Shown: positions 43,789-53,352, numbered from the stretch's first letter. The stretch: DNA of 64,000 nt from Endozoicomonas_A sp049275935 (GCF_049275935.1 NZ_CP184830.1:4774001-4838000), one strand, 5' to 3'. A program made the numbers and translations. The notes: generated from the sequence alone by a model not told the origin.

Positions 43789-45282
43789 ATGAAGATTAAG
43801 CAAGGTGTTGTTCTCGGTGAAGGGGGCAGATCACTAACAATAGAAAAAATAAACGCGGAAAATATCTATATACGAATGGCGCAAGGTAACCAATTGCGCA
43901 TCATACCGGTCATCGTTGTTGGGGCGTTGTTAAAAGCGTTGGAAACAGGAAAAATTACGCTCCGGGACATTGATCGAACATATCGTAAAGAACATGATCT
44001 ACCCCCTTTATTTGATCATCTTCATATTGATTTTGACAAGTATATTCTTGGTTATGACTCAACTATCAAGAGGATATGTGAGTACGAGTTGAGTGCGGTT
44101 GAACCTGCAGAAGTATCTGAAAACAATCGACTCAACCTCCCCAAACCCTTCCTCCTTCTGGCCGGAATCTCCGGCACCGGTAAATCCCGTTTTATCAGAA
44201 AGCAGGCAGAGTTCCATGATCCGGATGACCCTGAAGGGAACTTCTGTCTGATCCCGGTAAGGCCTGACTGGCATGAGCCTTCTGATCTGTTAGGTTATGT
44301 CTCCCGGGTTGATAAACCGAAATACATTGCCACCAAAGTGCTTGCGTTTATTATCCGTGCCTGGAAGTCGGTTGCGCCTGATGCCTCCGCAGCCGGAACC
44401 GGAACTCTGAATTCTGCTTCGCCTCCCTATTGGCTCTGTCTGGATGAGATGAATTTGGCACCGGTGGAGCAATATTTTGCGGATTACCTATCGGTATTGG
44501 AAACACGGGATTTCAACGAGGTCGGAGAGTATTGTTGTGAACCGTTGCTGGACTTGCAAGCACTGAATCAATCCGATGACCTGGAGCTTCAGGCGGATTT
44601 AGGGCTGATGGATGATCCGCTGTGGGGTTACTTTCAACAGCACGGCATCGGCATACCACCCAATCTGTTGGTGGCCGGTACCGTTAATATGGATGAAACC
44701 ACTCATGGTTTTTCCCGCAAGGTGATTGACCGGGCACTGACTTTGGATTATGGCGAGTTTTATCCTAATGATTATGGTCAGTTCTTTGAGGGACAACCGG
44801 AGAATAGAGTATTTCACTGGTCAGTGTTGACCTCGGCCAGGCGGGAGCAGCTGACAGGTACCTTCGACACTGATGGAAAGCGTACGGTTGCCTTTCTTGA
44901 GCGGGTGAATCAGGTGCTTAAACGAACCCCTTTTGAGTTGGCCTATCGCGCCCTGAACGAGTTGTTGCTCTATGTGGCGTGTTTGCAACCCGGAGATGAG
45001 CAAGCGCTGCAAGCGGTTTGGGATGATTTCATGATGACCAAGGTACTGCCCCGCATTGATGGTGATGAGGATAAGCTGCGAGTGGTGATCGATGAGGATG
45101 CGGTTAACCTGTTGGATAAACTGACCGACGAGCTCAAAGGCTTACTGCCCGATATCTGGGATGGGCAGCGTCCGGACCTGTTCCGTGATGTGGAAAAAGG
45201 CATCCCGTGTCGCTCTCGAAAAAAACTGGAGTGGATGTTAGCGCGGCTTGAGAGTCATACCTTTACCAGTTATTGGCCCTGA
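43789..45282 (+). CDS. McrB-like AAA+ GTPase/ATPase
   Basis: The 497-residue protein has an N-terminal beta-rich domain (about 1-100) and an AAA+ motor: P-loop G-I-S-G-T-G-K-S (about 125-132), Walker B L-C-L-D-E-M-N-L-A-P (about 214-223) and the McrB-type sensor G-T-V-N-M-D-E-T-T near 300. In McrBC the motor, driven by GTP, translocates DNA for the nuclease subunit. The N-domain differs from the E. coli methyl-binding one, so specificity is unknown. The partner gene follows after 13 bases. Confidence 0.88.
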   Translation: MKIKQGVVLGEGGRSLTIEKINAENIYIRMAQGNQLRIIPVIVVGALLKALETGKITLRDIDRTYRKEHDLPPLFDHLHIDFDKYILGYDSTIKRICEYELSAVEPAEVSENNRLNLPKPFLLLAGISGTGKSRFIRKQAEFHDPDDPEGNFCLIPVRPDWHEPSDLLGYVSRVDKPKYIATKVLAFIIRAWKSVAPDASAAGTGTLNSASPPYWLCLDEMNLAPVEQYFADYLSVLETRDFNEVGEYCCEPLLDLQALNQSDDLELQADLGLMDDPLWGYFQQHGIGIPPNLLVAGTVNMDETTHGFSRKVIDRALTLDYGEFYPNDYGQFFEGQPENRVFHWSVLTSARREQLTGTFDTDGKRTVAFLERVNQVLKRTPFELAYRALNELLLYVACLQPGDEQALQAVWDDFMMTKVLPRIDGDEDKLRVVIDEDAVNLLDKLTDELKGLLPDIWDGQRPDLFRDVEKGIPCRSRKKLEWMLARLESHTFTSYWP

Positions 45283-45295
45283 GTGAGTAGAGATT

Positions 45296-47626
45296 ATGCC
45301 GGAACTGGCTGTTATTGAAACCGGGCATTTTGATTGCGTCATTTGGTCAAAAGATATTCGTTCCAGTCAGCGGCGGCTGGAACGAACGCTGACGGAGCGT
45401 GGCAATGCCGTGCCGACTTCTGAGGTGCGGTTTTCTCCCCCGTTATTGTTAAAACATGCCACAGAGCCGGTGTTTGAATTATGTCTTGGTGAAGCGGTCT
45501 TCTTTGAAAACAAATATTACGAGATTGAGTTTCTGTTTCACCAGCCACCGGAAGCGGGTGATCCGCTGCCGACGGTGCAACATAAGCTAAAGGTTATTGA
45601 AGAGTCTTTTCGTTTCAGTCCCCGTAGCTGCTCTTTACGGGGAAGTATCAATGCGGGCAACCATGTCGGTACTTTTCAGTTTAAACTGGCCTATTCCTAT
45701 CAGGGACGGCTAATAGAACAGTCGATTGCTTTCGATATTTTGCCGGTGAAGATGGATATGCTGTCGGATTTCAGGGCAATGAACGAGGCTGTTGATGCTG
45801 CGTTTCCACTGTGGCGTTACTCATTGGCAGAAGGCACCAGTCATTCATTAAGCGCCGTTAAAAAGCCGCACTCCCAATTCTTGCTGTTGTGGTTTGCACG
45901 ATTTGAATCCCTTCATAAGGAGTTGTTGGCCGGGCTGAAGCATGTGGTGAATGCGCCGCATAGTCGGTTGATGGAGTATAAGCACACCGTTCCGATGAGT
46001 CGGTTGAGGGGCAGGCTATCCAGACAGCAGGAAGAGCGGCTGGCGCTGGAAAAGGCCAATAAAAATTATGAGAAGTCTTTTACGCTGAGCAAAAAGCGAC
46101 TCCACGTGGATACGCCGGAAAACCGTTTTATTAAAGCGGTGATTGGTCATGGCGTCACCAGGCTGACCCGGGTTCAACAGCTGGCGTGTCTGGCTCCGGA
46201 ATCCGGTAAAGTGCGTTTTTCCGCCAGCTTTATGAAAGAGCTGGAAAGTTGGCAGAAGGCTTTGCGGCATTTTCAGAAACAGCCGTTTTTCAGGGACGTT
46301 GGAGAATACCGGGGGCTGAAGCGGGAGTCGTTGGTATTACAGCAAAAGCCTGGTTACTCGAAAGTTTATAAAATCTGGCAACAGCTTAAATGGTATCTTG
46401 AGCTTCTGGATGGGGCCGATCAACTCTCCTTGCGCAATGTGGCAGAGATGTATGAAGTCTGGTGTTTTCTGGAGATACGCAGGATTATTGTGGACCTGGG
46501 CTTTGAGGAGGTTCCTTGTGGGCGGATACCTCTGGTAGACAGTGGAATCCGTGTTTCGTTAAAGGATGGGATGGCCGGAGCTTTTCATTTCAGGCGGTCT
46601 GACGGGGTGAAAATCCGTTTGGCTCATGAACCGATATTCAGAAAGAAAGACGGTCAGATCAGAACCTGGTTGGTGACTCAAAAACCGGATATTTTGCTCG
46701 AGGCTACCTTTCCTGACGGGGCCGGGATTATCTGGTTATTTGATGCCAAGTATCGGATTGAGACGCCTGCGGATGATCAGGGAACCCCCTCAGGCTCCGA
46801 CCGGGTGCCCGATGATGCCATCAATCAAATGCATCGTTATCGGGATGCCCTGATTCATCGTTGTAAGTTTGATGACAGAGGGTTTGTGAAAACCCGTCCG
46901 GTGTTTGGTGCCTATGTGTTGTATCCGGGCTATTTCAATCAGCTTTGTGAATGCAACCCATACAGTATCGCGATTAATGAAGTGGGCATCGGTGCTTTTA
47001 GTCTGTTACCTCAGGTTGATAACAAGGGGAGTCATTGGCTATCTGTTTTTTTGCAACGAAAACTGGGTGTTCCTGAGACAAAATATCCGTATGCGACCAG
47101 TGAACGGTATTTTGTGGAGGACGCTGCACGAATTCCGGGTAAAGGTTATTCGATCGCCCATTATCAGGGGCTGACTATTCTGGCAAATCAGTTGGGACCT
47201 GACCGGAATCAGGAGTATATAAACCAGTTTAAAAACGGCGATGCCCGGTTTTATCACACAAAGCTCGTTGCCTTTGAGCGAGAGAAAATCCAGCAACATA
47301 TCGCTACCGAAGCTCGTTACCTTGCAGTGGCTCTGGATGATGCTGATGGTGTTCAGCGACGGGTGAACTATATTTATCCGATCCTGAAAGCAGAGCGTGT
47401 GCAAAGGGGGAACCTCACGGAAGAACAGACGGGTACTCCGGTTGTTTCCAGCCCGGATGAGTGGTTCTGGCTATTTAGCCTGGGATCTGCCTTACGTTTG
47501 AAAATACCGTTGTGGCAAGAGCGTAAGGTGCATTTTGAGTTAAAACTGGTCTCCAGGGATGACCTGACAGCAGGTTATGGATGGGATGAGCTGCCTGAAC
47601 TTTATTCATCGTTAGTGAAGAAGTAA
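45296..47626 (+). CDS. McrC-like nuclease subunit, DUF2357 with PD-(D/E)XK domain
   Basis: The 776-residue protein has an N-terminal DUF2357-like region and a PD-(D/E)XK nuclease at about 463-487, with K-P-D-I-L-L-E and then W-L-F-D-A-K-Y-R-I. It is much longer than E. coli McrC (about 350 residues). After the nuclease comes about 270 residues of alpha/beta sequence with R-Y-F-V-E-D-A and F-Y-H-T-K-L-V-A-F. As partner of the AAA+ protein it would cut DNA; the extra C-terminal part is unexplained. Confidence 0.85.
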   Translation: MPELAVIETGHFDCVIWSKDIRSSQRRLERTLTERGNAVPTSEVRFSPPLLLKHATEPVFELCLGEAVFFENKYYEIEFLFHQPPEAGDPLPTVQHKLKVIEESFRFSPRSCSLRGSINAGNHVGTFQFKLAYSYQGRLIEQSIAFDILPVKMDMLSDFRAMNEAVDAAFPLWRYSLAEGTSHSLSAVKKPHSQFLLLWFARFESLHKELLAGLKHVVNAPHSRLMEYKHTVPMSRLRGRLSRQQEERLALEKANKNYEKSFTLSKKRLHVDTPENRFIKAVIGHGVTRLTRVQQLACLAPESGKVRFSASFMKELESWQKALRHFQKQPFFRDVGEYRGLKRESLVLQQKPGYSKVYKIWQQLKWYLELLDGADQLSLRNVAEMYEVWCFLEIRRIIVDLGFEEVPCGRIPLVDSGIRVSLKDGMAGAFHFRRSDGVKIRLAHEPIFRKKDGQIRTWLVTQKPDILLEATFPDGAGIIWLFDAKYRIETPADDQGTPSGSDRVPDDAINQMHRYRDALIHRCKFDDRGFVKTRPVFGAYVLYPGYFNQLCECNPYSIAINEVGIGAFSLLPQVDNKGSHWLSVFLQRKLGVPETKYPYATSERYFVEDAARIPGKGYSIAHYQGLTILANQLGPDRNQEYINQFKNGDARFYHTKLVAFEREKIQQHIATEARYLAVALDDADGVQRRVNYIYPILKAERVQRGNLTEEQTGTPVVSSPDEWFWLFSLGSALRLKIPLWQERKVHFELKLVSRDDLTAGYGWDELPELYSSLVKK

Positions 47627-47840
47627 GGGGTAGATGTTTGCTTCTGGCAGATTACAGAGACCTGCCCGTTAGATCGACTCGGCTAACGACAATTGTCGGT
47701 TAAGAAATATGAGTTGATGAAAACTGCAGATGAGGGCGTTTAGTTACATTTTCATGCAGATGTTCCTGCCGATCTGAAAGCTTGTATGGATCTGGCTGTT
47801 TTAATGGCCTCTTGCGTGGAGCCCAATAGTCAAGGTTTCT

Positions 47841-48293
47841 TTGGCGCCACTACTCTCAGCTTTGAACCGGCTCATTAGATTCTTTATCAGCCGGACAATG
47901 CTTTTGCCAACCGCTAAACCTATGCCGGATGGTAAATGCCCGATTTGTGCATTTTACACCATTGCGCCGGGCTCTATTTCGAGAAAAACGCTTCCAGCGT
48001 CGTTAGCCAAAAAACTACCGGGCTATCCTGTGCCTGTTTTTTTGCTAGCACAGCTTGCGGTTCATAAAGGCTTCAAGGGTAGGGGGCTTGGAAAGATTGC
48101 TTTGATCAAAGCTCTTGAATACTTATACGACATTAATGCTCATATGGGGGCTTATGCTGTTATTGTTGACTGTTTGAATGATAATATTGCGGCCTTATAT
48201 GAACAGTTTGGCTTTGAATCCTTAACGAAAGAAAGTGACCGGGAACGTATGTTCTTGTCCATGAAAACGGTGCAATTACTGTTTGATAAATGA
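47841..48293 (+). pseudogene. GNAT acetyltransferase, probably 5'-decayed
   Basis: The reading frame holds a GNAT core: V-F-L-L-A-Q-L-A-V-H-K-G-F-K-G-R-G-L-G (acetyl-CoA loop R-G-x-G), then A-A-L-Y-E-Q-F-G-F-E-S-L. It resembles GNAT toxins paired with DUF1778 antitoxins. Upstream frames (47700-47900) are broken by stops, and no antitoxin gene is readable. It may be a relic of a TacAT-like system, or a short living gene. Confidence 0.5.
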
Positions 48294-48326
48294 TGAAAAA
48301 TAGTTGCACTCGTTCTTGTTGGTTTT

Positions 48327-48574
48327 GACATAAGGCTTAACAAACTGGGATGAGATTAACTTGACAGTATGCTCATATGTCTTAAGTAACTGATCCTGGT
48401 AATGAGCACTGCCACAGGCTTTCACGATAATAATACATGGCTCAAGATTGGCTTAGTATTCCAGCAGATGTTTCCTGGACAACTTCTTTCTGATAACTTT
48501 GCGACCCTGTTCATCAACACCAAACGATGGTAGCTGTTCTTGCCAATATTGATACCCAGTACTGAAATAGTCAT
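48327..48574 (-). pseudogene. IS110-family transposase N-terminal relic
   Basis: Read on the minus strand, it begins M-T-I-S-V-L-G-I-N-I-G-K-N-S and then, after a frameshift, F-G-V-D-E-Q-G-R-K-V-I-R-K-K. Beyond a stop it continues as K-A-C-G-S-A-H-Y-Q and L-I-S-S-Q-F-V-K-P-Y-V. This order is that of IS110 transposases. The catalytic remainder is missing. Confidence 0.75.
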
Positions 48575-48963
48575 GGGTGGTTCGCTCGGACTAATCCAGT
48601 TTAAATGGTTAACTCCATTTTGGGCTCATTTAAAGCCGTTTGGGAGGGGGAGCATCCCATGTTCTGGGTTGATGGACGCTATTATGACGATCGATGATCT
48701 TCTGGAACTGGTGTCGGGGGAATAGCCCTGAGCAACTGTTGGAAAACACTGTTACGACGTTTCCTTGTTAAAGTGGACAAAGCTTCCGAGCTTATCCCCG
48801 CTACCTGACTCTCAGGCACGTGGCTTGGAATTGCGACAAATCAGAAAGCTTCCGGGGTTCTGTTACATATGGTGCAGGACTTACCTCCTCGTTTTGTTAT
48901 TTTGAACAAAAGAATAAAAACATTGTCTAAAGGTATAGGTGGTTTATAAGGTAGTAATCAAAA
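48575..48963. other. Intergenic stretch, no supported gene
   Basis: About 390 bases without a supportable gene. A short plus-strand frame ending near 48725 has no ribosome site. The 3' part should hold the promoter of the gene at 48964; TTGAAC near 48899 is a weak -35 candidate. Confidence 0.4.
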
Positions 48964-50181
48964 ATGAATCTTGACCTAAGCATATCAGCCAAAAGTACGG
49001 AAAGTATAACAAGAGAGCATTGTAATTCAGCTTCTAAACAAGAATTGTCTGGTAATTTTTCACATTATACTGTGAGAGGGGTTGCTGAGAAGCTTGCAAA
49101 GCGTTTTCCTATTTCGGAAATAACAAATCTTACTCCAGAAACAACTTTCTGGTTCACTAACGAGTATCCGGGTGGTATTAGAGGCAGTGAGCTTTCATTA
49201 GTTAGTACGATAACCGGGCTTCGTGAATTATGCCCCATAAGCGCAAGAAGAGTATCAATTGTCACGGGTGAGTCAGGCTTATTATCTTGTATTCCTGAGC
49301 TTTCATCTATATCAGAATTAATAATACAAGTTGACATTGATCCAGTACTTTTGAATTTTACTGGAGAGTTGCTAAAGAATTTAAGTAATTTAACTTCGGT
49401 TAATTCAAAAAAGTATTATGAGGTGGTTCATTTATCTTTGGATTTTTTAAAGCGTAAAGGGATTCCCATTGAGATATACGAATCAAAAGTTCTGAAATCT
49501 GCTGAAATGTACAAAGAAGCAATGGGAGAGCTGCACTGCTTTTCATCTCAAAGACGATTTGATGAATTTAAGTCAGCCTTGAAAAAATGCTATATACAGG
49601 CTGTAGAAGCAAACTATTTTTCAGAAAAAGACATGGCCAGTTTATTTAAAATACTGGTGGGAGAAGGACTTGAAGTGTCTTATTTCAATATTTCCAATGC
49701 CTATGAATACTTGTTTGATTTCTATGACATGAACCCTTATGTTGGATTGGTTAAGGGGCTGGAAAGTACCGCTTACATGAGAGCTATGCCTCTCGCTGAA
49801 GATGCAGTTTGTGCTTATTCTTCCCTTCTTTCAACTCACCACCATACTGGTACCAGCAGGAAAGATTTATTTTTTGACCGATTGCATAAAATAAATAAAT
49901 CAAGGGCTTTATGTAAGATAAATCTGTTTTCCGGTACGAATGGATCTGATGCAGATAATATCACTTCTGCCTGTGTAGCATTAGCCAAAATTGATCGTAT
50001 GAAGGTAAAAACAGCTATGTGTTTTTTAAGGCTGCTTTTGGCGAATATTACTAAAGAGGAATCTATCGCCTTGTCTTTCAAGGTGGCAGAAATAGATCAA
50101 ATTCTAACAGAAAATAAAATGTATGACTCTGAGTCCGGAGATAAATTTATGGAAGTAATCAGAGCTTCGACAAAAAAATAA
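48964..50181 (+). CDS. Hypothetical protein with methyltransferase-like segment
   Basis: The 405-residue protein is AT-rich and is not a family I know. Residues about 97-130 alternate strand and helix, V-S-I-V-T-G-E-S-G-L-L then L-I-I-Q-V-D-I-D-P. That spacing of a Gly-rich loop and an Asp after the next strand recalls the SAM-binding start of Rossmann methyltransferases. The rest is helical. In a host-associated bacterium it could be a secreted effector, but no secretion signal is visible. Confidence 0.6.
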   Translation: MNLDLSISAKSTESITREHCNSASKQELSGNFSHYTVRGVAEKLAKRFPISEITNLTPETTFWFTNEYPGGIRGSELSLVSTITGLRELCPISARRVSIVTGESGLLSCIPELSSISELIIQVDIDPVLLNFTGELLKNLSNLTSVNSKKYYEVVHLSLDFLKRKGIPIEIYESKVLKSAEMYKEAMGELHCFSSQRRFDEFKSALKKCYIQAVEANYFSEKDMASLFKILVGEGLEVSYFNISNAYEYLFDFYDMNPYVGLVKGLESTAYMRAMPLAEDAVCAYSSLLSTHHHTGTSRKDLFFDRLHKINKSRALCKINLFSGTNGSDADNITSACVALAKIDRMKVKTAMCFLRLLLANITKEESIALSFKVAEIDQILTENKMYDSESGDKFMEVIRASTKK

Positions 50182-50274
50182 AAGTCATAGGCTTATGTTT
50201 TCGTCTCTATCACTCAACGTATCTTGAGTTGCTGTATTAGAAATTTTCTTTTCGTCTTTGCTTTAGGGGTGTTG

Positions 50275-50370
50275 CCGGTAGTTGAACTTTCACAAGGTAT
50301 GCCATTGGTGCTTAATCCAGTTTATCGGAATCAAAGAACAACTGTCTTTAAACGTAGAATTGAGTACTTG
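50275..50370 (+). pseudogene. Relic of a second RelE-type promoter and toxin start
   Basis: This segment aligns without gaps to 39791-39886 across the promoter and the first toxin codons. The -35 is changed to TTCACA, the -10 to CTTAAT and the toxin ATG to ATC, so it is dead. The similarity ends soon after T-V-F-K-R-R-I. Confidence 0.8.
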
Positions 50371-50582
50371 CGCCTGATAATGTTTATTACATACCTTACT
50401 TGCCGAACTTTAAAACGGTAGAGCATTGCGTGAACATGAAGGCAAAGAGTGCCCCCATCCCTGAATTGATGAACGCCAGATCTGGCAATAAAGTAAATGT
50501 TTCCACCCGCTGAGACATAGATTCCGTATTTTACCTCGCTGTAATCTTCCGTTTGAAAATAAATAAAATGATAGGAATTCAT
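50331..50582 (-). CDS. Possible small hypothetical protein
   Basis: The minus-strand frame of 83 codons begins M-N-S-Y-H-F-I-Y-F-Q-T-E-D-Y and includes V-S-A-G-G-N-I-Y-F-I-A-R-S-G. GGAA precedes the ATG closely. The C-terminal third overlaps the toxin relic on the other strand, so only the first 60 codons look protein-like. The rest of 50182-50788 holds nothing further that I can support. Confidence 0.35.
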   Translation of the reverse strand: MNSYHFIYFQTEDYSEVKYGIYVSAGGNIYFIARSGVHQFRDGGTLCLHVHAMLYRFKVRQVRYVINIIRRKYSILRLKTVVL

Positions 50583-50788
50583 TTCCAGTCGAATACTGGA
50601 AAGCTGATTGTGACTGTGCTGGCGACCAATGGTAATTTGAGCGATCGAGAATCCTCGCCCAGAGTGAAGCGATGAGCGGGGAGTGTCAGATATTTGAATA
50701 TGTTAAGCATGATCCAGCTGGGTAGGTGGCCAGCCGAGGGATTGAGAAAGTTGCGCGTTCTCAGCCCTGACGGTTTTGTTTCTGACTA

Positions 50789-51301
50789 TCACTGTTTGAC
50801 CCATATTAACTGGTCAGTATCAAATCCGAGCTTGGCGGATTGTTGGATAAACCGTTCTTTTAACTTCTGGCTCACTTCAGGGGTTCGGGACAAAAGCCAT
50901 AGATAATGCTTGTTATAACCGCTGACAAAAGCGTACTGGTAGTCCTTCTGGTCCAGTTCGAAGATGACATAAGAGCCATAAAAGGGGCCAAAGAAAGAGA
51001 CTTTTAAATAGCCTTCATAACTGTGTCGAACGAACTTTGCCGTGCCTGTTGCCTGACGGTATTCATCGTCTTTTTCAGAGTAGCCAGAGTTGATCACTTT
51101 GACAGAACCATCCCGTTGTAGGGTGTATTCGGCAGTGACCTGACTCAGTCCTCGCTCAAAGGAGTGATCCAGTCGGGCAATTTCAAACCACTTGCCCATA
51201 TATTTTTCGATGTCAAAAGGTTTTACTGGCTTTACGTGTTCAGGAATTCCTGTGCAGCCTGAAAGTAGTGCGAACATAGCCAGGCAGGCAATGAGTTTCA
51301 C
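50789..51301 (-). CDS. blc: Outer-membrane lipocalin, Blc family
   Basis: The 170-residue lipoprotein has a signal peptide ending in the lipobox L-L-S-G-C (Cys16). Lipocalin motifs follow: Y-M-G-K-W-F-E-I-A-R-L-D-H-S-F-E-R-G and later Y-A-F-V-S-G with Y-L-W-L-L-S-R-T-P. Blc binds lysophospholipids or fatty acids at the envelope. Length equals E. coli Blc (177). Confidence 0.93.
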   Translation of the reverse strand: MKLIACLAMFALLSGCTGIPEHVKPVKPFDIEKYMGKWFEIARLDHSFERGLSQVTAEYTLQRDGSVKVINSGYSEKDDEYRQATGTAKFVRHSYEGYLKVSFFGPFYGSYVIFELDQKDYQYAFVSGYNKHYLWLLSRTPEVSQKLKERFIQQSAKLGFDTDQLIWVKQ

Positions 51302-51335
51302 AAGTAGTCATCCTCTTTTTATTCATGGTAATGAT

Positions 51336-51590
51336 ATGGGGATTTTAGGGGATTGGAAGCAATTAAACATCTATTGTCGTGAAGATGGGGTTTCCCCTCT
51401 GTCCAGAAAGATTATTGATCTTTACGCCCTGGGCACCATCGCCAACGAATTGATGATTATGGTACTGATGGATTTATGCCAGAATTCGTTGGCTTTCGAT
51501 CGAGACAATAATAACCACCCTGTATTAGCAGAACAGACCTTATCTTTCGCCTATCCTGAAGAATCTGGTCAATACGCATTAACGCTCTGA
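51336..51590 (+). CDS. Hypothetical protein, 84 residues
   Basis: From the ATG at 51336 the frame reads M-G-I-L-G-D-W-K-Q-L-N and then a helical part D-L-Y-A-L-G-T-I-A-N-E-L-M-I. It is divergent from blc and precedes the secreted-protein gene by 24 bases. No family is recognised and the ribosome site is weak. Confidence 0.4.
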   Translation: MGILGDWKQLNIYCREDGVSPLSRKIIDLYALGTIANELMIMVLMDLCQNSLAFDRDNNNHPVLAEQTLSFAYPEESGQYALTL

Positions 51591-51614
51591 TTCCTGACGA
51601 AAAGGTAAAATATC

Positions 51615-52160
51615 ATGAAAAGATACTGGTACAGCCTATGGGCTATTCCACAGCTGGTTTTTGCCATTGGCTTTGAGTTCCCACCTTATCCTAACTACGA
51701 CACAATGCCCCCGCCACATGTATTTGGACATGCGATTACTCCTTGCGCCATTCCAGCAGGGACCTACAGGCTTGACGCTAAATATCTGGCCAAATTGCAT
51801 AACATAGGCATTAACAAACTCCTCCTGAAACTGCATGTGAATCCTGGCGGTCTTATGATTTTGACCCTGCAACTGGTTCCTGATGGCAGAGAAGAGTATT
51901 TTTTGGTTAATCCCTATGGCAACTCAGCGGATTTGGCCAACCTGTGCAATGGTAACCATTTCAGTTTTTGGTTTCAGAACATCAATCTTCATGGGAAGAC
52001 GCTAAGTGGGGAGATTAATGGTGAATTCACAGGAAAGGGTTCTAAGAGTTATCTGACAGTGCGAGGTGTTGTGGAGAGGTATGATCCTTCATGGCAATCA
52101 AAGGTGACTATAAAGCTTTCTAACCATCGAATGACGCTTGCATATCCTTACGTAGAATAA
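51615..52160 (+). CDS. Probable secreted hypothetical protein
   Basis: The 181-residue protein begins with a short signal-peptide-like stretch (M-K-R-Y-W-Y-S-L-W-A-I-P-Q-L-V-F-A). The rest is beta-rich, with Pro/Tyr-rich P-P-Y-P-N-Y-D-T-M-P-P-P and strands such as L-M-I-L-T-L-Q-L-V-P. AAAGG lies 9 bases before the ATG. Function unknown. Confidence 0.55.
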   Translation: MKRYWYSLWAIPQLVFAIGFEFPPYPNYDTMPPPHVFGHAITPCAIPAGTYRLDAKYLAKLHNIGINKLLLKLHVNPGGLMILTLQLVPDGREEYFLVNPYGNSADLANLCNGNHFSFWFQNINLHGKTLSGEINGEFTGKGSKSYLTVRGVVERYDPSWQSKVTIKLSNHRMTLAYPYVE

Positions 52161-52174
52161 GGGTGGAGCCATGG

Positions 52175-52453
52175 ATGGCTATCAATAACGATGATGTGAG
52201 ACTTATGTTTGGGCATGCAGCTGCAGCCCTGAATTTTATCGGGTCCATCAATGGGGAGCTTGCTGGAAGGAAGGCTATATGGATTGGCACCCAGCACAAA
52301 CTGCACTTCAGCGGAAGTGCAGCTCGGGAAGTATCGATCAGCTATCGTTCATATACTGGCTTGGATCAATGTAGATACCCAGCGAGCGTTTGTCGATACG
52401 CTTTTCATTGCTCTGTTCTTTATAGCGGAAGACGATGGTATCGCCCACATTAA
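52175..52453 (+). pseudogene. Possible phage tail-gene start relic
   Basis: The frame starts M-A-I-N-N-D-D-V-R-L, nearly the same as the start of the 1182-residue tail protein (M-P-I-N-N-D-D-V-K-L), then diverges. The 3' half overlaps a better minus-strand frame. It may be a scrap of another prophage or a chance match. Confidence 0.3.
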
Positions 52454-52628
52454 CATCCAAGGTCTTGTCGGCTGAGAGGTACTTATACTCATCATCGGAT
52501 ATGGTCAGTGTATGAATGTAATAATCGGGCATACCCAGCCAGTCACTGTGAGGGCCTTCGGTGCTGATGTTCTCAAGCACACCGCGACCTTCCAGCTTTG
52601 GCTTGCGCTTTTGGAAGCTTCTTTGCAT
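52338..52628 (-). CDS. Small hypothetical protein, beta-rich
   Basis: The 96-residue frame reads like a real protein: K-L-E-G-R-G-V-L-E-N-I-S-T-E-G, then H-T-L-T-I-S-D-D-E-Y and V-N-V-G-D-T-I-V-F-R-Y. The strand pattern suggests a small barrel. No ribosome site is clear and no family is recognised. Nothing else is supported between 52629 and 52824. Confidence 0.45.
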   Translation of the reverse strand: MQRSFQKRKPKLEGRGVLENISTEGPHSDWLGMPDYYIHTLTISDDEYKYLSADKTLDVNVGDTIVFRYKEQSNEKRIDKRSLGIYIDPSQYMNDS

Positions 52629-52824
52629 GGCAGTATTTGGATTACCGAGAAGTCAAAAAAAGTTTTCGAAACGTGAGTGCTTTAACTCATGGCGATAACT
52701 ATAGGAAGACAGCGATCTCCTGTCCATAGTAATAGAATAAAAATGTCGCATTTTAAGTGAAATTTACCCTTTTATAACCCTGGACTGGAATACTGGCCAT
52801 AGGGAAACTTGGGCAAAGAAGGGT

Positions 52825-53352
52825 CTATGACTTTTTGCATATTGTACGTTTGCGTCGCTGGCGCCAGTTGTGAACGACATTCCAGCGCCAGTATAGCCTG
52901 ATCAGCAGGTAGCCAAGAAAACCCAGAATTACACCGGTAACTAATGAACCCAGATACAGAGGTTTCCAGATTCTGGCCAATTCAACACCCACGCTATGTG
53001 CCGAGAGCTCAAAAGAGGTTTCGCTGATGGGGACATCCAGAATATAGCATCCCACCTTATAGGTGAAATAAAATATGGCTGGCATAGTGACCGGATTGGT
53101 GATCCAGACCAGAGCCACCGAGAGGGGCAGGTTGCAGCGGAATACAACGGCCATGGCAGCAGCCACAACCATTTGGAAAGGGATGGGGATAAAAGCACAA
53201 AACACACCCACAAAAAAAGCACTGGCTGCAGAGCGTCGATTCAGGTGCCAGAGGTTGGCGTCATGGATAGTACTGCCCAGAAACCGAAGATGTCGGTTGT
53301 TCTTAATGGTTCCCGGATCCGGCAGATAGCGTTTTATCAGTTTCCTCGCCAT
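52825..53352 (-). CDS. DUF2062 membrane protein
   Basis: The 175-residue protein from the Met at 53352 carries the DUF2062 signature A-F-F-V-G-V-F-C-A-F-I-P-I-P-F-Q-M and W-I-T-N-P-V-T-M-P, with three membrane segments. The same gene precedes comEC divergently in Pseudomonas. Function is not established. The in-frame ATG at 53436 would add 28 residues outside the family. Confidence 0.88.
   Translation of the reverse strand: MARKLIKRYLPDPGTIKNNRHLRFLGSTIHDANLWHLNRRSAASAFFVGVFCAFIPIPFQMVVAAAMAVVFRCNLPLSVALVWITNPVTMPAIFYFTYKVGCYILDVPISETSFELSAHSVGVELARIWKPLYLGSLVTGVILGFLGYLLIRLYWRWNVVHNWRQRRKRTICKKS

Noticed and set aside
50694..50906. 70-codon plus-strand frame next to blc
   Set aside because: It runs into the antisense of the well-supported lipocalin gene and has no family features.
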